From NCBI GenBank assembly GCA_035493895.1, contig DATJHM010000103.1, positions 1 through 60,442 of the forward strand: a DNA stretch of 60,442 bases. Direction: 5' to 3'. A program made the position numbers and the translations under genes. Below are positions 32,259 to 41,077 of this stretch, in pieces; positions within the stretch are counted from its first letter, which is position 1; each line of letters begins with the position of its first letter. The notes below the pieces were generated by a model. The model saw nothing but the letters and a program-made list of their open reading frames with translations, was not told where the DNA came from and made no database searches. This DNA comes from DATJHM01 sp035493895. Its GTDB lineage: Bacteria; Chloroflexota; Ktedonobacteria; Ktedonobacterales; Ktedonobacteraceae.

Positions 32259-34529
32259 CTACTTGCGCAGATCGATAAACGTCGTCTTCCCTCTAAACTG
32301 AATAGTGAAAGCCAGTCGCGTCCAGCTATCGGGCCAGTGTGGATTGGTAGTATATCCATGCTCCGTGACCCTCAGGCCCGCGAAGCCCAGTATTGCAGCC
32401 TGCCAGACCGCGCCAGCGCAGGCAACATGAATACCATCTGGCGTGTTATTGCGTAGATTCTCCAGATCGACCCGCGCGCCTTTCATGAAGAGCTGGTAGG
32501 CCTGATCAATCAGGCCTAGCTCACAGGCCATGATAACGTGCAGGGCCGGGGTAAGCGAAGATCCATAGCTATGGTCAGTGATGGGATAATAATACTCCCA
32601 ATTGATCTGCTTCGTATGGAGATCAAACTCCCGATCAAGCACAGTCAGGAGCATTAAGACATCGGCCTGCTTGATGATGCGGTACTTCTGCGTTGCTGGC
32701 AGACCCATGATGCCCTGGTAGGAATCACTGCGCCCCTTGTACAGATCTTGATCCAGGGGCTCCAGGGCGAAGAAACCATCGAATTGTTCAAAGACGCCAC
32801 TTTTGGGATCCAGTGGCACGCGCAGGTTATGTTCTACATCCTGCCAATGGGCCAATCGCTGATCATTGAGATCGAGCTGTTGTGTGAGCTTATGCGCTCT
32901 GGCAGGAGCGGTCCGTTTGAGCCAATCCAGCACCTCAAATCCCGCGCGGATATTGCGTCTGGCCATAAAGTTGGTATAGACATTATTCGCCACGTGCTCA
33001 TGCCACTCGTCAGGACCAATCACATTGGTGATTTCGTAGTAGGGCTTGTGATCGTGCTTCTCGGCGCGGCTCGCCCAGAACTTTGCCGTATCTAAGATCA
33101 GCTCGGCACCATAATCGCGCATAAACGCATCATCGCCAGTCACGCGCCAGTATTCATAGGCCGCGTGCGCTATGCTTGCGGTGATATGCAGCTCAAGGTC
33201 ACCATTCAAGACCGGAATAACCTCGCCCGTCTCCGGGTGTACAATGGCTCCGGGCGTAGCTTCTTCCCCACTCAGCGTGCTCTCCCAGGGATATTGTGCC
33301 CCTTCGTAGCCACTGCTCGCTGCCTTCTGACGTGCTGCCGGGAGGAGGCGATAGCGATACAGCAGGAGGTTGCGTGCGACATCTGGCATGACGTAGGTGA
33401 AGAATGGTAGCATGAAGATCTCTGTATCATGGAAGACATGCCCGCGGTAGCCGAACCCGGTTAACCCTTTGGCGGCGATACTATAGCGGTTATCGTGAAG
33501 GGAGGCGTTGATGCGCAACTGGTAGATGCTGTAGCGTATCCCGATCTGTGCTTTCTCATCGCCCTCGATAATCACGTCCGCAATCTGCCAGAAGTCCAGC
33601 CACGCCTGTTTATGCCTTTGCAGAAGCTGGTCGTACGCACCCATACTGGAATGCATGGAGGGCACCGTCATGGCTGCTACAGAATCGCTGACGTGCAGGG
33701 CCGAGCGTACGTCTGGTTCCTGCGCATTGGCCGCTTGCTGTAGGATAGCGAGATGGTGCTCGGTTGCTGAGCGCATGGGATCGCTTGTGTTATCGCGCGA
33801 GGTGTAGAGGACGAGTATTTTGTCTGCGATAATAGTATCGCCTGGGGTGACGCTGCCGTAGAAACGGATGCTGGGAGAGACGTCGGAATCGACAAATTCT
33901 TTTCGCAAGCCTTGCTGCGTGGTGAAGCTCATGCTCTGAGCCAATGTGACGCCTGTATGCTTGGTCTCACTCAGGAGCCAGAGAAGATCGTTTCGGTGCC
34001 CCTGATCTACGGTTTCCCAGTGTAGTACATCGTAGTTGCCCTCGGCTGTGTCGAGGCTGGAACGGATCGTGAGATCGACTGGCGCGGCCCCTGGACTGCT
34101 TTCGACCGTAACACTCAGGCGAATCGCCCCGACGTGTTCATCGGCCAGACTGACGAAGCGCTCACTGGTGATACGCAGACGAATCCCGCCCGGGCTCTCC
34201 CAATGTACGCTCCGTGTGAGTACGCCGTGTTGCATGTCTAATGTGCGGTGATACGCAAGTATTTTCCCGCGGTCAAGGCGAAAACGCTCGTCATTGACGA
34301 AGATTTTTATCACCGTCCAGTCAGGAGCATTGGCCAGCTCTTCTCTGGCGACCGGAACTTCGTCAAACACGCCAAACAGCAAGGTTGCCGGGTTGGCTCT
34401 GGGATAGCTCTCTTCAAATGTGCCGCGCGTGCAGAAGTAACCGTTACCAATGGTAAAAACGGTCTCCTGGCTTTGTACCTTCTTTAGTACCGGAGTGAAT
34501 GTGTCTTCATTGATATTCCAGTAACTCAC
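32259..34529 (-). CDS. Glycoside hydrolase family 65 phosphorylase (maltose/trehalose/kojibiose phosphorylase type)
   Basis: Phosphorolysis of an alpha-glucosidic disaccharide to beta-glucose-1-phosphate and glucose. 756 residues in the family layout: an N-terminal beta-sandwich, an (alpha/alpha)6 barrel with the general acid in VIGPDEWHEHV at about residue 505, and a C-terminal beta sheet. FGYRGHVFHDTEIFMLPFF and PYEG/YEGAQYPWES-type segments match the substrate groove. GTG at 34529 is preceded by GGGAGG at 8 bases. Which disaccharide is used cannot be told by eye. Monocistronic on the minus strand. Confidence 0.92.
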   Translation of the reverse strand: MSYWNINEDTFTPVLKKVQSQETVFTIGNGYFCTRGTFEESYPRANPATLLFGVFDEVPVAREELANAPDWTVIKIFVNDERFRLDRGKILAYHRTLDMQHGVLTRSVHWESPGGIRLRITSERFVSLADEHVGAIRLSVTVESSPGAAPVDLTIRSSLDTAEGNYDVLHWETVDQGHRNDLLWLLSETKHTGVTLAQSMSFTTQQGLRKEFVDSDVSPSIRFYGSVTPGDTIIADKILVLYTSRDNTSDPMRSATEHHLAILQQAANAQEPDVRSALHVSDSVAAMTVPSMHSSMGAYDQLLQRHKQAWLDFWQIADVIIEGDEKAQIGIRYSIYQLRINASLHDNRYSIAAKGLTGFGYRGHVFHDTEIFMLPFFTYVMPDVARNLLLYRYRLLPAARQKAASSGYEGAQYPWESTLSGEEATPGAIVHPETGEVIPVLNGDLELHITASIAHAAYEYWRVTGDDAFMRDYGAELILDTAKFWASRAEKHDHKPYYEITNVIGPDEWHEHVANNVYTNFMARRNIRAGFEVLDWLKRTAPARAHKLTQQLDLNDQRLAHWQDVEHNLRVPLDPKSGVFEQFDGFFALEPLDQDLYKGRSDSYQGIMGLPATQKYRIIKQADVLMLLTVLDREFDLHTKQINWEYYYPITDHSYGSSLTPALHVIMACELGLIDQAYQLFMKGARVDLENLRNNTPDGIHVACAGAVWQAAILGFAGLRVTEHGYTTNPHWPDSWTRLAFTIQFRGKTTFIDLRK

Positions 34530-35249
34530 GAACGCATCCTCCCTTATCCATGCTTGCTGTGTCGGCAAGGTTCGCTTTTTTAATAGGATGAATAGTGTGA
34601 TAATCTGCAACGAACGGAGGCCCCCAACAGACAATCTCTGGCTGTATGCGGGCTATACTCTCGCGCCTTCCTTGCTTACGTTCTTTTCTAAATGTTTATT
34701 TTGACATATGTTTCGTTATGTTGACACGGATTGTTGGTAGTGCATACCTCCCCCTCACTTTCCGCCACAACTACATATTTAATAGAGACAGTGTATGCTT
34801 ACTATTTATTGAAAGAAGCAAGCAGACGTGGTGTCTTTTTACTAACTATAACATACTTCCTGTAAAATGCAATATTGATTCTAGTCCAAAAAGATATTGA
34901 AAGATGAACAATATTAATCAGGGTTATAGCTCAGCAAATGGGAATGCATGTATCTGATAATAGATGCGCATCTTTTCATTTTACGTAAGGTGCTCTACTA
35001 TTGATATCGTTACAGGTAGTAACAAACTACAGTATAGTATAGATTACTAAAGAAACGTATCCGGGCCAAACTTTTTTCCCATTGACCTTTTCCCTCCTCG
35101 ATTGTGCTCGCCTCGCTGAAACTCGCTTGCTTTCTGTTCCCTGAGAGCGGATTGGATGTGTTACAGTACTAAAAGAACGTAGTACAATGGCGAAAGGAGC
35201 ATTGGCAGGCTGCTCGGAGCAGCAAAAAGAGCAGCCCGCCACGGTTACA
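34530..35249. other. AT-rich intergenic region, no gene seen
   Basis: Divergent spacer between the phosphorylase and the dehydrogenase. Two TTGACA-type hexamers (e.g. near 34703 and 34720) occur but without convincing -10 partners. A TACAAT at 35182-35187 and a hairpin pairing 35208-35215 with 35229-35236 lie just before the dehydrogenase. A short tRNA-like string near 34920 does not fold into a tRNA. Confidence 0.45.
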
Positions 35250-36374
35250 ATGAAAGCAGTTGCAGTTTTTCCTCGGCAGCGTGAGATTGCGCTGATTGAG
35301 CATCCCGAACCGTTGATTGAGCGTGCGGATCAGGTGAAGATTCGCATCCTGGAGGTGGGCATGTGTGGCACGGATAAAGAGATTTGTACCTTTGCCTTTG
35401 GTTCGCCTCCGCCAGGCTCTGATTATCTTATTCTGGGCCATGAGTCTCTGGGGGAGGTTGTGGAGGTTGGTAACGCGGTCTCTCATGTGCATGTTGGCGA
35501 TCTGGTGGTCGTGACCGTGCGCCGCCCCTGCCACCAGACGACCTGCCAGCCCTGTCAGGCCGGTCGTCAGGACTATTGTGAGACGGGCGACTATACTGAG
35601 CGGGGTATCCAGGCTTCTCATGGCTTTTTGACCGAGTACGTCGTCGAAGAGGAGAATTATGTCAACGTTGTACCCTGGTCTTTACGTGAGATTGCGGTTC
35701 TGGTTGAGCCTCTGACTATTGCGGAGAAAGCCTTTGCGCGTGTGCGGCAGATGCAGCAACATTTCCCCTGGCGTGCGCAACAGGCGGCGACCGCCCGCTT
35801 TGGCGAGGGACAGCGTGCCGTCGTGCTGGGCGCGGGTCCTGTCGGCCTATTAGGGATGATGCTCCTGGTTACAGCGGGCTTTGAAACATTTGTCTACTCT
35901 CGTGCCCAGGCTCCCAACCCTAAATCTGCGCTTGTAGAAGCCGTGGGCGCAACCTATATTTCTAGCACGGACGTGAGCGTGGAACAGCTTGCCAGGCGGA
36001 TCGATAAAATTGACATTGTCTATGAAGCGCTGGGTGTGTCGCAACTTGCGTTTGCTGTCATGCGCCAGCTTGGTCCGCATGGCATCTTTGTCTTTACCGG
36101 TGTTCCCGGGCCCGAGGACCCCCAGGAGATAGCGCTCGATCGTCTGATGCATGGTCTGGTGATGTGGAATCAGGCAATATTTGGGACGGTCAATGCCAGT
36201 TCCGAAGCGTTCTCCGAGGCGATTCGTGATCTCGCTATTTTCAAACAGCGCTGGCCCACTGCCCTTTCTTCCATGATCACGGGGCGCTATCCCCTGGAGC
36301 AATTCCAAAGGGTGCTTTTTGGTCAGGTGGAAGGCATTAAAAATGTGCTGCTTCTCTCCTCTGAAGTAGACTGA
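35250..36374 (+). CDS. Zinc-dependent glucose 1-dehydrogenase-like MDR enzyme
   Basis: 374 residues from the MKAVAVFP start. Medium-chain dehydrogenase with catalytic zinc ligands in MCGTDKE and GHESLG, a four-cysteine structural-zinc lobe (CHQTTCQPCQ plus the Cys of DYC) and a GAGPVGLLG NAD(P) loop. The C-terminal third resembles the glucose-dehydrogenase family seen in archaea and Chloroflexota, oxidising glucose to gluconolactone. Start is uncertain: an ATG at 35187 adds 21 residues, and neither ATG has a good ribosome site. Followed by a strong terminator, so monocistronic. Confidence 0.88.
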   Translation: MKAVAVFPRQREIALIEHPEPLIERADQVKIRILEVGMCGTDKEICTFAFGSPPPGSDYLILGHESLGEVVEVGNAVSHVHVGDLVVVTVRRPCHQTTCQPCQAGRQDYCETGDYTERGIQASHGFLTEYVVEEENYVNVVPWSLREIAVLVEPLTIAEKAFARVRQMQQHFPWRAQQAATARFGEGQRAVVLGAGPVGLLGMMLLVTAGFETFVYSRAQAPNPKSALVEAVGATYISSTDVSVEQLARRIDKIDIVYEALGVSQLAFAVMRQLGPHGIFVFTGVPGPEDPQEIALDRLMHGLVMWNQAIFGTVNASSEAFSEAIRDLAIFKQRWPTALSSMITGRYPLEQFQRVLFGQVEGIKNVLLLSSEVD

Positions 36375-36388
36375 TCGTAACCTGCCAG

Positions 36389-36438
36389 AAGAAGCCTATC
36401 TCATGTGAGGTGTTTCACGCAGAGATAGGCTTCTTTTC
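36389..36438 (+). terminator. Intrinsic terminator of the dehydrogenase gene
   Basis: AGAAGCCTATCTC pairs with GAGATAGGCTTCT (ending 36434) over 13 bp and TTTTC follows. It separates the dehydrogenase from the MerR promoter. Confidence 0.85.
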
Positions 36439-36468
36439 ATACACCGGGTATCTCTTATTTTCAGGGTA

Positions 36469-36497
36469 TTGACAGTGACAGTGACACTGTATATAAT
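36469..36497 (+). promoter_or_regulatory. Perfect consensus promoter with palindromic operator in the spacer
   Basis: TTGACA (36469-36474), 17-base spacer, TATAAT (36492-36497): both hexamers match consensus. The spacer contains ACAGTG-A-CACTGT (36478-36490), a perfect dyad between the two boxes, where MerR proteins bind. The ATG of the MerR gene starts 7 bases after the -10 box, so the message should be leaderless or nearly so. Confidence 0.9.
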
Positions 36498-36503
36498 AGG
36501 ACT

Positions 36504-37073
36504 ATGCAAGAGGAAGAACTGACAATTGAAGAACTGGCGGAGCGTGTTGGTGTGCCAGTGCGTACCATCCGGTTCTATATAACGGAGGGCCTCATTCCAG
36601 GTCCAGAGAGACGGGGCAAAGCGACTGCTTATGGAGACGAACAACTGTTGCGTTTGCGTCTGGTCAGGCGGTTGTCTGACCGACGTGTGGCCCTGGCTGA
36701 AATTCGCGCTATTCTCACTCCTCTCTCGTTAGATGAAGTGCGCACATTATTGGAGGAGGAGGAACAGCGTGTGGCTGAACAGGAGCGCGCGGCGCAGGCT
36801 CCTTCGCCTAAGGAGTATGTGAGTTCTTTACTCAAGGGAGCGGCGCATCAATTAGCTGAACGTAGAGCTGAATACCCTGCGCCTGCGTCTCACAGCATAG
36901 CGCCAGAACAAAGTGCGCCACAGCACGAAGATTGGCAACGCTGGGTGCTGGCACCCGGGATAGAATTGCATGTCAGCGCCAACGTCAGCCAGCGCGATCG
37001 AGCCCTGATAGGACGCCTGCTCAAGGCCGCTCGCGAGTACACGAACCATCCAATGCTCGATGATAATGCGTAA
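36504..37073 (+). CDS. MerR-family transcriptional regulator, probably leaderless
   Basis: 189 residues. N-terminal winged HTH LTIEELAERVGVPVRTIRFY with the wing ITEGLIPGPERR, then the helical dimer region. The C-terminal half after ~100 is extended with an alanine/proline linker and a further domain, HEDWQRWVLAPGIELHVSAN, of unknown function; there are no clear metal-binding cysteines. It very likely binds the dyad within its own promoter and regulates itself and the VWA gene 38 bases downstream. No ribosome site is possible between the promoter and ATG. Confidence 0.92.
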   Translation: MQEEELTIEELAERVGVPVRTIRFYITEGLIPGPERRGKATAYGDEQLLRLRLVRRLSDRRVALAEIRAILTPLSLDEVRTLLEEEEQRVAEQERAAQAPSPKEYVSSLLKGAAHQLAERRAEYPAPASHSIAPEQSAPQHEDWQRWVLAPGIELHVSANVSQRDRALIGRLLKAAREYTNHPMLDDNA

Positions 37074-37111
37074 CCGTTGAAGCAAAAGTAACGATAACGG
37101 GAGGGATACCC

Positions 37112-38416
37112 ATGGCGATAACTCTGCGTATGCGCCCGGAGCGACGTTTTTTGCGTCTGCAAGGCAGTGAAACCCATATCGATTTTCAGATCCAGGTTGA
37201 GCAGGTGGCTGAGAAGGTGAAAGAGCAGCGTATACCGTTGACGCTCGCGCTGGTGCTGGACCGTAGTGGATCAATGGCTGGAGGGAAGATCAATACCGCG
37301 AAAAAGGCGGCACTGACGCTGCTTGACCATCTCGACGAACGCGATCAAATTGCCGTAGTTGTCTATGACGACCAGATTGATACAGTGCAGGCCCTGACGA
37401 AGGTGACGCCAGCCGCCAAAACAGCAATAAGCAAACAGCTCGAAAAAATTGAAGCGCGAGGGGCGACCGCGTTACATGAGGGATGGCTCACAGGCTGTAA
37501 TGCCATCGCTGGTGATGCGTTGCCGGGACAGAAGCAAGGTCTCTCACGCTGCTTCTTGCTCACTGATGGTCTGGCAAATCAAGGCCTGACCGATACTGAG
37601 CAGATCGCCGTGCAGGCGGGCGGAATTCGTAGCAATGCTGGAATCAGTACAAGCACCTTTGGCATCGGTGAGGATTATAACGAGGCGCTTCTTGGTCCCA
37701 TGGCAGTTGCGGGTGGTGGGCAATTTCATCATCTACGGAAGACGAGTGAGATCGTCAGCACCTTTATGGGTGAGCTTGGCGAGCTATTCTCGGTACTTGC
37801 CAGTCAGGTGTGCCTGGAGATAGAGGTACGTGAGGGCGTAACGACGAAGGTCATTAGTGCCTACTGGAGCCAGGAAGTATCACCAACGCGTCAATCTCTC
37901 ACGATTGGTGATCTCCTGGGTGGGGAGGAGCGCCACGTCATTGTCAACGTTGTCTTCCCCGAACAGCAGAAGTTGGATGGACAAACGGTACGCGCGCGTA
38001 TTGTCTGGCAGGAGGGTGGGCAGAAGCGCCAGAGCGACTGGCAGGAACTCTGGCTCTCCTATGCAGACGAACGTTTGTGTGAGAAGGAGTTGCCTGATCC
38101 CCATGTGGTTCAACTTGTTGGTGAACAGAAGGTTGATCAGGCAAAACGTGAAGCGCTCAAATTGAATCAGCAGCGAGACCAGCAGGGCGCACAACAAGTG
38201 TTGCGAGAAGCCAATGTATACCTCCAGGCAAACATTCCCTATCAGCAGGGACTCCAGACGGAAGCTGATGGTTTATCCTGGATCTCTCAGGAGATGGAGA
38301 AGAGTCCTGGGGCTCCAATGGCTCCGGGTTTTGTGAAAGAGGCTTATTATCAATCCCACCTGCGCTCAAGAGCGCAAAGAGATCATCGTGCCCCTAAAGA
38401 TCCTGAAGAAGAGTAG
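37112..38416 (+). CDS. VWA-domain protein
   Basis: 434 residues, cytoplasmic as judged by lack of a signal. VWA domain about residues 40-220 with an intact metal-ion-dependent adhesion site: DRSGSM, the threonine in GATALHEG and the Asp of LLTDGLAN. A beta-rich middle and a charged, helical C-terminus follow. GGGAGGG is close to the ATG. It forms a two-gene operon with the MerR regulator. VWA proteins of this kind often pair with MoxR-type ATPases, but none is adjacent; a ligand-scaffold role is inferred only from the intact site. Confidence 0.88.
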   Translation: MAITLRMRPERRFLRLQGSETHIDFQIQVEQVAEKVKEQRIPLTLALVLDRSGSMAGGKINTAKKAALTLLDHLDERDQIAVVVYDDQIDTVQALTKVTPAAKTAISKQLEKIEARGATALHEGWLTGCNAIAGDALPGQKQGLSRCFLLTDGLANQGLTDTEQIAVQAGGIRSNAGISTSTFGIGEDYNEALLGPMAVAGGGQFHHLRKTSEIVSTFMGELGELFSVLASQVCLEIEVREGVTTKVISAYWSQEVSPTRQSLTIGDLLGGEERHVIVNVVFPEQQKLDGQTVRARIVWQEGGQKRQSDWQELWLSYADERLCEKELPDPHVVQLVGEQKVDQAKREALKLNQQRDQQGAQQVLREANVYLQANIPYQQGLQTEADGLSWISQEMEKSPGAPMAPGFVKEAYYQSHLRSRAQRDHRAPKDPEEE

Positions 38417-38442
38417 CCTGCAAGCAACTTCGTGTGTGTTCG

Positions 38443-39363
38443 CTATGCGTCTCGAAAGACTGCGCATACCGGGAGGTGATCGCTCGCCGCCTCGCCTCCC
38501 ACCCCATCTCCTTCCGTTACGATGGTACAGCTCTGTAAGCGAGCGGCCATCTCAGGGCTGGCAAAAATGTAGTCGATGCGGCAGGATGGATCATCCGAGG
38601 GATAGGTAAAGCCTGCCTCCTGGGGGTGAAGATGGCGGAAGCAATCAGTGTAACCATCCTGAAGCAAAAGATCAATTCCTCCTCTTGTATACAGTGGAGC
38701 GGTTGCCTCGAGCAAGACCCGCCCACCTCTACTGCGTAAGAGTATACGTACGACTTTTGTGAAGATGCGCTCTCGCAGGCGCGGTGGTCGATATGGCTTC
38801 TGGTTTGCGATCGCCATCTTTTTGCGATAGAGCAGGCTCTGATCTCGCTGTTGTAGTTTGATGCGCAGGATATTACTGGTATCTAATGTATCACCCGGCG
38901 CAATCGAATTAAAATCTCCCATCAGCAGATGAGGTGTACCCTTCTTTGTCTCCATGATGCGCATGATTTCCTGCACTTCGGCGCGCCTCATGCGATTACT
39001 TTCTGGACCACGATAAAAGCTCGCAGTAAGATGTGTCATGAAGATGGTGCATGGTTGCCCATCAGGTTCTTCAAGCGTGACCTCCAGCATATGCCGTCGG
39101 GAAAAAATTGCCAGATTGGTATGTATCTGTGTTGAGATAATCGGCAAATGGCTGAGAAACGCGATATTCCAATCGCGCCTGTGTTGCCCGTGCCCGGTCA
39201 AAAAAAAGTGCATGTTCAGCCGTGTTGCCAGTTCTTCAACGACTGAAGCATCGTTTGCCTCCACGAGACCTATGACATTAGCCTGACTGCCACGGATCAT
39301 GCTGGTCAGTGGTTCTGTGCGTGAAGTTCCGCCAAGGAGAATATTATAAGAAAGTACCTGCAC
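38443..39363 (-). CDS. Endonuclease/exonuclease/phosphatase (EEP) family protein
   Basis: 306 residues with the conserved EEP metal-phosphate motifs: LVEAND near the N-terminus, LLMGDFNSIAPGD in the middle, CRIDYIFAS and ASDHLPV at the end, all of which include the catalytic Asp/Asn/His residues. No signal peptide, so cytoplasmic. The family includes nucleases, inositol-phosphatases and sphingomyelinases; substrate is not predictable. GTG start preceded by AAGGG. It faces the VWA gene tail-to-tail with a 26-base gap. Confidence 0.88.
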   Translation of the reverse strand: MQVLSYNILLGGTSRTEPLTSMIRGSQANVIGLVEANDASVVEELATRLNMHFFLTGHGQHRRDWNIAFLSHLPIISTQIHTNLAIFSRRHMLEVTLEEPDGQPCTIFMTHLTASFYRGPESNRMRRAEVQEIMRIMETKKGTPHLLMGDFNSIAPGDTLDTSNILRIKLQQRDQSLLYRKKMAIANQKPYRPPRLRERIFTKVVRILLRSRGGRVLLEATAPLYTRGGIDLLLQDGYTDCFRHLHPQEAGFTYPSDDPSCRIDYIFASPEMAARLQSCTIVTEGDGVGGEAASDHLPVCAVFRDA

Positions 39364-39516
39364 TCTCGAATCCCTTTACCCGTTCTTTTTGGATTGGACA
39401 ATACTCCGTTGTATGACGAGGCATTTATCTAGCAGCATTGTAACACAGGATACGGTTTGATGAACCAGGGGAATTTTTTTTGTGGATGTACTCTAAAAGC
39501 TTGAGCAGAGACAGGC

Positions 39517-39553
39517 AAAGGACGGTCAGAATCGCGCGATTCTGATCGTCCTT
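39517..39553 (-). terminator. Intrinsic terminator of the GntR gene
   Basis: A long hairpin with an 18-bp arm and one G-T mismatch (39517-39535 with 39535-39553) lies 45 bases past the gntR stop. The T tract is short (TTTG) on the minus strand. Confidence 0.65.
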
Positions 39554-39597
39554 TCCTCGGGCGAAGTCTGGCTGATGCCGGTCTTCGGTCGTATCTC

Positions 39598-40362
39598 CTA
39601 TCCTGCGTTTGTAGTGGTATCACAGGTAGGCTTGTTTTCAACCAGTTGGAGTGCTGTTTGTATCGCACCTGTGTGATGTGCAGGCTCTAGCTCGGTCAGG
39701 ATAGTGTTGGCGAAGGCAGCCAGATGCCGCGCTACCAGTCGAGCTGCTTCGTTGCTACTGTGCTGCATGCACGCCTGGAGCAACTGTCGATGCTCTATCT
39801 CGCTGGCGTGACTCCACCAGACACGGCTATTACGAGGCCGATATACATAAAAGTAGCGCTCCGCACGTTCGATGAGGGTCTGGATGATCCGTGAAAGCTC
39901 CTGCCCTGCATGGCTGCTCAAGATGCAATGAAAGGTGCGATGGGCTTTTTGCCACTCAGCAAAGTTATTTCGCTCGCTGGTTGCATGCATCTGTTCCAGT
40001 GCCTCTTCGGCGGCTATTTTCTGCTCTTGCGAAAATTTGCTGGCAGTAAGTGCAATACCTAAAGATTCCAGGACGATCCGGCTTGCATAGACGGTTGCCA
40101 GATCGTCAGGACTACACAGGCTCACCCGTGCCCGTAGATTGGGCTCGGCCTCGATTAATCCCTCTTCCTGTAGCATGCGAAATGCCTCTCGCAGAGGGGT
40201 CCGACTGACTCCTAACGCCTTTGATAACTCCAGTTGTGAGAGGACTGCACCTGGCGGAAATGATCCATTGAGTATCAGTTCACGCAAACAACTATGGACG
40301 GCTCGACTCGATTGTCGACGATCAGTGAGCTCAAGAGGCTTAAGGTGGATGATTGCTTCCAT
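39598..40362 (-). CDS. GntR-family transcriptional regulator (FadR/FCD type)
   Basis: About 254 residues. The winged HTH near the N-terminus contains SQLELSKALGVSRTPLREAF and RMLQEEGLIEAE, typical of GntR. The C-terminal half is an all-helical FCD domain with the metal-binding Asp/His-type positions (FHCILSSHAG, EIEHRQLLQAC) that usually binds an organic acid. AGGGG lies 8 bases before the ATG at 40362. Its target is unknown; the small membrane-protein gene just upstream on the same strand is a candidate, and it is separated from the downstream EEP gene by a terminator. Confidence 0.92.
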   Translation of the reverse strand: MEAIIHLKPLELTDRRQSSRAVHSCLRELILNGSFPPGAVLSQLELSKALGVSRTPLREAFRMLQEEGLIEAEPNLRARVSLCSPDDLATVYASRIVLESLGIALTASKFSQEQKIAAEEALEQMHATSERNNFAEWQKAHRTFHCILSSHAGQELSRIIQTLIERAERYFYVYRPRNSRVWWSHASEIEHRQLLQACMQHSSNEAARLVARHLAAFANTILTELEPAHHTGAIQTALQLVENKPTCDTTTNAG

Positions 40363-40597
40363 ACAATTTCCCCTTACTAAATTTAATGTGCCATCCACAA
40401 TCATATGCTGATTTTTGTTGAATCACATGGTTTTTGATGGTGTTGGGGCACCTGTGTCAAAGAGATGTTAAGGCGCGTAATACGCTGATTTCCCTCTCCT
40501 CAAGCACAGCTCGTGGCACGCTCTCATCATAACACATAATGTTCCATTGTGCAGAATGTTTATTATTTGGCGAGTAGTACTTCTGTCTTTATATAGC

Positions 40598-40825
40598 TCA
40601 GTTTCTTCCTCTATGTAGAACGACCGTCAGTACAAACACGAAAGCCAGGATCGCTCCCAACAGGGCAAATGCTGCTTTATCTGGGCGAATCTCTGCTCCC
40701 CCATTTCTCTCTTCGGGTCGCAGACCTGCTTTCTCGGAGGCTCTTTCTCTGGTTACTACTAGAAGGGTCAAGCATACGCCGGGGAAGAATATCACTATCA
40801 GCATATTGACGATTACTATATCCAT
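40598..40825 (-). CDS. Small two-helix membrane protein, unknown function
   Basis: 75 residues with two hydrophobic segments, near the N-terminus (IVNMLIVIFFPGVCLTLLVV) and near the C-terminus (AFALLGAILAFVFVLTVVL), joined by a charged loop of about 28 residues. AGGAG stands 7 bases before the ATG, so it is probably expressed. No family is recognised. Same strand and adjacent to the GntR gene, which could control it. Confidence 0.7.
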   Translation of the reverse strand: MDIVIVNMLIVIFFPGVCLTLLVVTRERASEKAGLRPEERNGGAEIRPDKAAFALLGAILAFVFVLTVVLHRGRN

Positions 40826-41077
40826 ACTTTATCTCCTTTTTATTTATCGCTCTTTGATGAGCATATATACACTAGTGACGCGCTCCGGCCGGAGATCGGG
40901 TGTGTATCCGGCTCTCTGGTACTAGGTTGTTCCGCTATGATGAATTTAGGGCCGCTTGTGACGATGGTATTATGTTAATTTTGTTTTTCACGTGGTATTC
41001 GTTCTGAGCGCAAATCTTCGGAGCGGCCTGCGGGTACCCGTGATGCGAAGTAACACAGACGAAAGGAGCATTTGCTC

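Noticed and set aside
34915..34985. tRNA-like string GGTTATAGCTCAG
   Set aside because: No matching acceptor stem, anticodon arm or TTCGA loop follows; chance resemblance.
40883..40894. 12-bp palindrome CTCCGGCCGGAG
   Set aside because: Short, GC-rich self-complementary site likely to occur by chance; no gene-related position or second copy seen.
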